A stretch of 18,239 nt of DNA from Wolbachia endosymbiont of Cylisticus convexus (GTDB lineage: Bacteria; Pseudomonadota; Alphaproteobacteria; Rickettsiales; Anaplasmataceae): assembly GCF_003344345.1 (NCBI RefSeq), contig NZ_QPIP01000028.1:1-18239 (forward strand), given 5' to 3'. Numbering within the stretch: position 1 is the first letter of the stretch; each line of letters opens with the position of its first letter. The notes under the pieces were generated by a model. The model had not been told where the DNA came from. It worked only from the letters and a program-made list of their open reading frames with translations, and searched no databases. The translations under genes and the position numbers were made by a program. This document shows positions 14,049 to 18,239 of this stretch, one piece after another.

Positions 14049-14301
14049 GAATGAAGAACTTTTGATAAAGAAAACTGGATTCCAGTGCTTACTGTACAAA
14101 AATTGTAACTTAATTCCATAAGGAAAGGTGTCATCCCAGTGCTTGACACTGGGATCCAGATTGCAAGTGGGTTTTGTAAGCATGGGTTTTGCATTATAGA
14201 ATGAAGTGTTTTTGGTCAAGAAAACTGGATTCCAGTGCTTACTGTACGAACATTGTAACTTAGGTTCATAAGGGAAGGTGTCATTCCAGTCTGGGATCCA
14301 G
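14049..14301. repeat. Two direct copies of a ~105-bp repeat carrying the palindromic core
   Basis: Copy 1 (14049-14159) and copy 2 (14199-14301) both run from GAATGAAG through AAGAAAACTGGATTCCAGTG, CTTACTGTAC, TTGTAACTT and GGTGTCAT to GGGATCCAG. Copy 2 lacks the CTTGACAC segment of the core. They lie where GTA g7 would be expected. Confidence 0.75.
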
Positions 14302-14393
14302 GAAAATTGATTGTAAATGAGCAAACATTTTCAATAAAATGACCAACAAGAAAAATAGTTAGGTAAAGCTGGATCCCAGACTGGAATGACACC
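14277..14393. repeat. Perfect 25-bp inverted repeat
   Basis: GGTGTCATTCCAGTCTGGGA plus TCCAG (14277-14301) is exactly reverse-complemented at 14369-14393, with 67 bp between. It is a shortened version of the hairpin elements around the 496-residue gene and, being perfect, is probably young. Confidence 0.8.
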
Positions 14394-14506
14394 AAAAGAA
14401 CTACTGGAATGACACCACATAGTCTACTTGAATGACAGGAAAAGGAGCTACTCGGATGATGAAAGGGAAGGTACTTGAATGACACAAAAGGGGCCACTGG
14501 AGTAAC
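14382..14506 (+). repeat. Degenerate ~23-bp tandem repeats
   Basis: Five successive units on the pattern GAATGACACCAAAAGAACTA CTG follow one another: with CACATAGTCTACTTG, GGAAAAGGAGCTACTCG, GAAAGGGAAGGTACTTG and CAAAAGGGGCCACTGG as the later tails. They continue out of the right arm of the inverted repeat. The remaining bases to 14603 contain no further structure that I can see apart from the ribosome site of the next gene. Confidence 0.6.
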
Positions 14507-14603
14507 AACCTCTATTATATCTGCAAGTTACAACTACTTTCATAATACCATCTGTTGTACCTACAAATTGCAATGTTCTTAGCCGTTTCTGTGAGGATTA
14601 ATT

Positions 14604-15005
14604 ATGGAAAAAATTCAAGTTATAAATGAATTATACAATACTATTTATGCAGCATTAAAAGCGAACTCTGATTTAAAGAAATACATTACTAATATTTATG
14701 ATTACCTGCCTAAGCAGGTTACTATTCCTTATCTGAGATTGCGAATAGTAAATTATATTAACCTGCATATGCTATCTAACTTTGCTACAAAAGTAAGATT
14801 TTCATGCGACATATATACTTATCATATAAGCAGCATGCTTGCTGCTATAAAGCATGTTAGCTTGGTGGTAAAGAGCATTAGTAGTGAGACCATTTTGGAA
14901 AGTAATTGTGCTATGAATCAGTATGATGAAGTTTTACATTCAACAATTAATTTTGATATTTTAATACAAGGAGGTAGCGATGAGCAAATTACAGCTAAAA
15001 ATTAA
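14604..15005 (+). CDS. DUF3168-type tail terminator, RcGTA g8-like
   Basis: 133 residues; ATG at 14604 with GAGG seven bases upstream. The N-terminus INELYNTIYAALKANSDLKK, then ITNIYDYLPKQVTIPYLRLR and a repeated beta pattern ending in HSTINFDILIQ fit the DUF3168 family, which includes the tail terminator gp8 of the Rhodobacter gene transfer agent and siphophage tail completion proteins. The protein is expected to cap the tail tube next to the connector. Sequence identity to characterised members is clearly low, and size plus position (after g6, overlapping g9 by 26 bp) carry much of the assignment. The last ~10 residues (GGSDEQITAKN) overlap the next ribosome site and start, a usual sign of coupled expression. 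Confidence 0.7.
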   Translation: MEKIQVINELYNTIYAALKANSDLKKYITNIYDYLPKQVTIPYLRLRIVNYINLHMLSNFATKVRFSCDIYTYHISSMLAAIKHVSLVVKSISSETILESNCAMNQYDEVLHSTINFDILIQGGSDEQITAKN

Positions 15006-15369
15006 AGGTCATGACAATAATTTCGTCGTGCTGAATAATATACGAAACTTAAGGTTTACTTTGCGTAATAACAAAGAAGAGATGAAAGATATTTCCTCTT
15101 TTGGCTGGAGAAAAGTGCTTGATTGTGCTGGAAGCAGACAGATTACAATAAAAATTAATGGCATTTTAAACTCTGCAATGGCTGATGAATTATTGCGTAA
15201 TTCTGCTGTATTAAACTCTAATAATGATTATGAAATTAGCTTTAATGCTAAGGAGAAGATAAGGCTTAGGTGTTCAGTTGAATTGTATGAGAGATATTAC
15301 GACCCTGCCACTTTTGATAGCTTCACTGTAGTTTTAGCTAGTGCTGAAGTTGTAAACACTTTTCATTAA
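14980..15369 (+). CDS. Major tail (tube) protein, RcGTA g9-like (TP901-1 type)
   Basis: 129 residues; ATG at 14980 with AAGGAGG five bases upstream, inside the end of the g8-like gene. The N-terminus SKLQLKIKGHDNNFVVLNNI RNLRFTL is the LLLKI..GG.FV.VAGLRTTR pattern of GTA g9; SSFGWRKVLDCAGSRQITIK matches the conserved W-R-E-L-L..AG.RS..I stretch, INGILNSAMADELLRNS the G.F.D..SDE..R block, and VELYERYYDPATFDSFTVVL the final A.EY.G.H.....F...L strand pair. It would polymerise into the tail tube. The frame is intact with no internal stops. After it the GTA order breaks: no g10, g11 (tape measure) or base-plate genes follow. Confidence 0.78.
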   Translation: MSKLQLKIKGHDNNFVVLNNIRNLRFTLRNNKEEMKDISSFGWRKVLDCAGSRQITIKINGILNSAMADELLRNSAVLNSNNDYEISFNAKEKIRLRCSVELYERYYDPATFDSFTVVLASAEVVNTFH

Positions 15370-15433
15370 TGTTAATTTAATTTTTTCATATACAATAGTG
15401 GTTGGTGAAGATTTTAACTGAATTAAAAAAATT

Positions 15434-16168
15434 ATGAACGATGAAGATCTTTTTGAAGAAGACGATGCTAATATTGAAGAGAATAGCGATGACAGAAGAG
15501 AAAGGAATTTGAAGAATGAAAATCAGCTGGAAGAGCAGTACAAAGAATATTTAAAACCTTTTGAGGATATTTTAAGTCAAATTGATGAAGGAATCGATAA
15601 TTTAGATAGTTACGAAAGGACTATGCAAGTAAAGCGAAGTATAGATAGGCTCATAGAAACCTTATATAGTCAGGCAGCATCTGAGGATATTGATGTAGAA
15701 CTTGAAACCACAAAGCACACTCGTGATAAATCAGAATCCAAGAAAAGAGTTCTGGAAAAGAGAAAGAAACAACTGATAGAAGAGGTTTTAAGTGCTCAAC
15801 AACAAAAGGAGCTAATGAATAATAGGCAAAAACATGAAGCAGCAAGTGATGGAGATGTTCAGAAGGCAAAAGCACGAATGAAGTCTTCAATTAGGGGAGT
15901 GCTGTTTTCAGTTATTGCTCATAGAATGGATCCAAGAAGAAGGGCAGGGGAAACTGCTGACGATAATGAAAAGCAAGCTCGTATATACGATAGGGAAGCG
16001 GTTGGTGGAGCTCTAGGTGGATTGTTGAAGGCATTTTTAACCGTAATTGCTGCTGTTGTGCGCGAAATTGCTAAACCACTTCAACATATGAACACACAAG
16101 AGACGTCTTTTGCAAAGCAAGTTGAAGAAAGCAGAAACCCAGATTCACAAAAAGGTCGATCTATGTAG
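15434..16168 (+). CDS. Hypothetical charged protein with C-terminal glycine-rich hydrophobic segment
   Basis: 244 residues from ATG 15434; there is no clear ribosome site (only an A-rich leader), so the start is less certain. Residues 1-22 are strongly acidic (MNDEDLFEEDDANIEENSDD). Residues 24-135 are Glu/Lys-rich and look helical or coiled-coil (LDSYERTMQVKRSIDRLIET; KKRVLEKRKKQLIEEVLSAQ). Residues ~150-163 (SSIRGVLFSVIAHR) and 190-210 (VGGALGGLLKAFLTVIAAVV) are hydrophobic; the second has a GGxxGG pattern able to pack helices or insert in a membrane. I do not recognise the family. It lies 64 bp after the g9-like gene on the same strand, but does not resemble any RcGTA component. It may be a Wolbachia-specific or secreted protein. 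Confidence 0.7.
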   Translation: MNDEDLFEEDDANIEENSDDRRERNLKNENQLEEQYKEYLKPFEDILSQIDEGIDNLDSYERTMQVKRSIDRLIETLYSQAASEDIDVELETTKHTRDKSESKKRVLEKRKKQLIEEVLSAQQQKELMNNRQKHEAASDGDVQKAKARMKSSIRGVLFSVIAHRMDPRRRAGETADDNEKQARIYDREAVGGALGGLLKAFLTVIAAVVREIAKPLQHMNTQETSFAKQVEESRNPDSQKGRSM

Positions 16169-16270
16169 GTTATCGATAAAAGCATGATTTCAAAAAAAGC
16201 ATACGCGTCAAGTTAAGAGATTATGAGCGAATTCAGGGAAGTTAAGGTAGATACTCTAGTTTTTCTGTAC

Positions 16271-16760
16271 TTATCTTTTAATGAAAATCGTGACCAAGTT
16301 ATGTTTAAGAAAAGTTTTCAAATTATTAAGTTTATTCTTTAGTGTTAAAAATAACTCTCTAACCCGCCTTTTTAGCTCAATGAATGCCTTTGTTAAACTG
16401 TATTCTTTTTCACTTCTGTGCAACCAACTATGCCGTGAAATATAAGAATTGCGCACAATTTAGCATATAGTTCACATAATACTCTGCACGGTAGCTTATC
16501 AAGTCTGATATGGCTTTTATACAATTTAAATAATTTGCCACCTTACTCTGTTGCTCAGCACTAATTTTATTTTCTGGAACATTAGTATTGACCAGTTTAA
16601 CAATTTTTGTAGAGGATGTATATCCTTATCAACTTCACAATGAGGTTCCGCAGTTGGATGAAAATAATCAAAAAAGAAATAATCTTTTAGTGTTTCTTTG
16701 CTGCATCCAGGCTGGCTATGTTGCATAGCACTGATAGGCATGTAAATCACAATGAATTTA
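16271..16760 (-). pseudogene. C-terminal relic of an IS4-type transposase
   Basis: Three minus-strand frames join into one product. The first (about 16640-16545) ends LSNRVRWQ, where a short deletion has removed the expected I-E-L and catalytic Glu. The second (16545-16425) reads LFKLYKSHIRLDKLPCRVLC then ELYAKLCAILIFHGIVGCTE. The third (16425-16271) reads EYSLTKAFIELKRRVRELFL then TLKNKLNNLKTFLKHNLVTI. R-W-Q-I-E-x6-K is the C-terminal signature of IS4 transposases. The element's other parts are missing. It is a different IS4 subgroup from the relic at 9988-11270. Confidence 0.65.
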
Positions 16761-16985
16761 CGCAGCTAATTTAAATTTAGCCATACCTATATCAGTAAAT
16801 TTGTTCAGTAAGTAGCACTTAATTAACACACGATTTACCTCTGATTTATTTTTCAAGCCAAACCCAAATAACCTATAGAAAAAGACTTCAATATAAGACC
16901 GTGCTCCATACTTAACTTTTTTCTTCCATTCATTAATACCATCTTCATAATTCTCATCAACTATGTTTTTTAAAATTTTTTGAAT
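16758..16985 (-). pseudogene. C-terminal relic of an IS5-type transposase
   Basis: A minus-strand frame, closed by a stop at about 16983, reads IVDENYEDGINEWKKKVKYG then ARSYIEVFFYRLFGFGLKNK and SEVNRVLIKCYLLNKFTDIG MAKFKLAA, ending with TAA at 16758. The W-KKK-x-Y-x-x-RS-x-(V/I)-E...R...G...(L)KC-x-LNK pattern is that of the IS5-group C-terminus. The N-terminal majority is absent. It abuts the IS4 relic, showing repeated insertion here. The remaining gene-free DNA (16169-16270 and 16986-17119) is A/T-rich with nothing I can name. Confidence 0.65.
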
Positions 16986-17119
16986 TTAGTCTTATTACAA
17001 CTCTTATTTATAGTTTTGTATTCTTATTCAATTGAAAAACGTATTTTTGGCAATAAAAACCCTAGTTCATTACAGAAAGAAATTTATATCAAACAACTAC
17101 CACTGCTTAGATCTTATGA

Positions 17120-17165
17120 TTAATGAATATGTGCTTTAAATTTGTGTGGCGCGCATATTCATTAA
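17120..17165. other. Stem-loop downstream of the IS110 transposase gene
   Basis: TTAATGAATATGTGC (17120-17134) and GCGCATATTCATTAA (17151-17165) pair over 15 bp with one G-T/A-C type mismatch and a 16-base loop. It begins 21 bp after the transposase stop on the minus strand. No T run follows, so it is more likely an element-end structure than a simple terminator. Confidence 0.5.
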
Positions 17166-17185
17166 CCTATTTTCTTATGCAGATT

Positions 17186-18133
17186 TTAAAAATTTGCGTT
17201 AATTGCTTCTTTAAGCCTTGCATTAGCAATCACTATAATTTTGCGCATTAGAGCTGTTATGACTACCATCTTCTTTTTACCTCTACCAATGAGAGCAGAA
17301 TAAAAAGCACCAAGTGCAGATTTAGTCCTTGAAGCAGCCATCGCAGATGTAAAAAGCTTTTCACGAACGTTCCTTCTGCCACCACTTATTCTGCGATAAC
17401 CAATAGCTTTACCACTTTCTTTTGGATGCGGGGCAACTCCAGCAAGACTAGCAACTTCTTGCCTGCTTAAGTAGCCAAGTTCTGGCATCAAGCATACAAA
17501 ATCTTGTGATAACTTTTTACCTATTCCTGGTACTGTTCTTATGATTTTTTGGCGCTTTTTTAACTCTGGATTCTCATCGATAATTTTTTGTATGGCATCA
17601 TTGAGCTCATCTATTTGACTGTTAAAAAAGTCAATAGTTTTTTGGCAACTTTCTTTTATATAGTCGTTTTCAGGTGCTTTCAGTCTACATTTCTCTTGAG
17701 CTCTTATTTGTGTAAGGTCATCACGACGTTGACAAAGTGCAGCTAAGGCTGTTTGTTCTTTTGACATAGGCACAAATAGAGATAGAGTACTATAACGCTC
17801 AAATCCATATTGAGCAAGGGCTCTTGCATCTGATTGATCAGACTTTGCTAAAATTCCATGAGATAAGGTAAAGCTTTTTACTTTGCGAGTATTAGCTCGA
17901 TGTACAGCAACATTCTTATCAACCAGAAAGTGTGCTAAGCCAAGCTCATATTTTCCTGTATTTTCCAAAGTTACAAAAGAATTAGGTAGAATATTTGAAA
18001 AATTTTGAAACAATTGTTGCCAACCAGCAGCATTATTATCAAACTTGATAGTGTTCTTTTGGTTGTGAACTGCAGCAACATTTTTAAATTTTCCGATATC
18101 AATGCCAATAAAATTTTGATAAGATGTAATCAT
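17186..18133 (-). CDS. IS110-family transposase (DEDD recombinase)
   Basis: 315 residues; ATG at 18133 with GAGG five to six bases upstream. The N-terminal RuvC-like DEDD domain shows Asp12 (FIGIDIGK), Glu57 (VTLENTGKYE), and Asp99 and Asp102 (LAKSDQSDARALAQYG). A coiled region (~125-190) leads to the Transposase_20 domain with IIRTVPGIGKKLSQDFVCLM (~197-216) and VASLAGVAPHPKESG; Ser250 in YRRISGGRRNVREKLF is the likely nucleophile. All key residues are kept, so the enzyme may be active. IS110 enzymes work without terminal inverted repeats and, in studied members, with an element-encoded bridge RNA. Two relic transposases lie on its 3' side. Confidence 0.93.
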   Translation of the reverse strand: MITSYQNFIGIDIGKFKNVAAVHNQKNTIKFDNNAAGWQQLFQNFSNILPNSFVTLENTGKYELGLAHFLVDKNVAVHRANTRKVKSFTLSHGILAKSDQSDARALAQYGFERYSTLSLFVPMSKEQTALAALCQRRDDLTQIRAQEKCRLKAPENDYIKESCQKTIDFFNSQIDELNDAIQKIIDENPELKKRQKIIRTVPGIGKKLSQDFVCLMPELGYLSRQEVASLAGVAPHPKESGKAIGYRRISGGRRNVREKLFTSAMAASRTKSALGAFYSALIGRGKKKMVVITALMRKIIVIANARLKEAINANF

Positions 18134-18239
18134 AATAACCTCGATTAGTTTTAGTTAATTTAAGATTGTAAACGGGTGCATATGTATGTCCCACACAACT
18201 ATTCAAACGTATCGAGAGATAGGGCTAGTGTACCTTGAT
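18134..18239 (-). ncRNA. Upstream flank of the IS110 gene; candidate (partial) bridge-RNA region
   Basis: In IS110-group elements the guide RNA is encoded in the non-coding end ahead of the recombinase gene. Here at least 106 bp upstream of the ATG are non-coding. On the minus strand TACAAT (about 18163-18168) preceded at 16 bp by GGGACA could serve as a promoter, but that would start a transcript too short to hold a full guide RNA, so a start further upstream, beyond the window, is needed. The assignment is by position only, and the element end is not visible. Confidence 0.25.

Noticed and set aside
14040..14497. Two minus-strand frames of ~93 codons
   Set aside because: Both lie wholly in the repeat array between the g6- and g8-like genes; the products are repeat translations.
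14049..14506. Possible CRISPR array
   Set aside because: Units are unequal, degenerate and contiguous with no unique spacers of constant length, and no cas gene is present.
1..18239. tRNA or rRNA genes
   Set aside because: I looked in the gene-free stretches for cloverleaf arms and GTTCRA-type T loops and for conserved rRNA blocks, and saw none.

Overview
The window looks like a piece of a Wolbachia chromosome (Alphaproteobacteria, Rickettsiales). The DNA is AT-rich and the housekeeping proteins are alphaproteobacterial in type. The intergenic DNA carries many short palindromic repeats built on a CCAGTG(N5)CACTGG core, and there are relics of several insertion-sequence families, as is usual in Wolbachia. 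The assignment comes from sequence character and recall, not from a database search.

Layout. 1-610: the C-terminal end of an IS256-family transposase, then the last ~60 codons of a gene that the IS seems to have cut, closed by a good terminator. 611-2978: a 496-residue repeat protein with phage tail-fibre-like segments and fifteen 10-residue tandem repeats, flanked on both sides by long inverted-repeat (hairpin) elements. 2979-9885: the conserved core. It holds rlmB (23S rRNA 2'-O-methyltransferase, minus), an Smr-domain gene (plus), and a minus-strand run of membrane protein, glyQ, glyS and uvrC that is probably one operon. 9886-11382: a decayed IS4-family element bounded by 31-bp imperfect inverted repeats. 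11383-12580: a two-TM hypothetical protein and dut (dUTPase), both minus. 12581-13104: no convincing gene.

13105-16168 (plus): a 97-codon gene of unknown function, then three genes that read as parts of an alphaproteobacterial gene-transfer-agent (RcGTA-like) head-tail module: a g6-like head-tail adaptor, a g8-like DUF3168 tail terminator and a g9-like major tail protein. The place where g7 would lie, between g6 and g8, holds ~570 bp of palindromic and tandem repeats. A 244-residue charged protein of unknown function follows. 16169-18239: relics of an IS4-type and an IS5-type transposase, then an intact IS110-family transposase whose upstream flank may encode the guide (bridge) RNA known for that family.

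How the genes relate. rlmB and the Smr gene diverge from one ~90-bp gap in which a minus-strand and a plus-strand sigma70-type promoter interlock. glyQ and glyS encode the two subunits of glycyl-tRNA synthetase and are followed, with a 17-bp overlap, by the excision nuclease gene uvrC. The GTA-like genes are open with good ribosome sites but are too few to build a particle from this locus alone; the rest would have to be elsewhere in the genome. The most unusual items are the isolated GTA tail segment interrupted by repeats, the repeat-flanked tail-fibre-like gene, and the interlocked divergent promoters.
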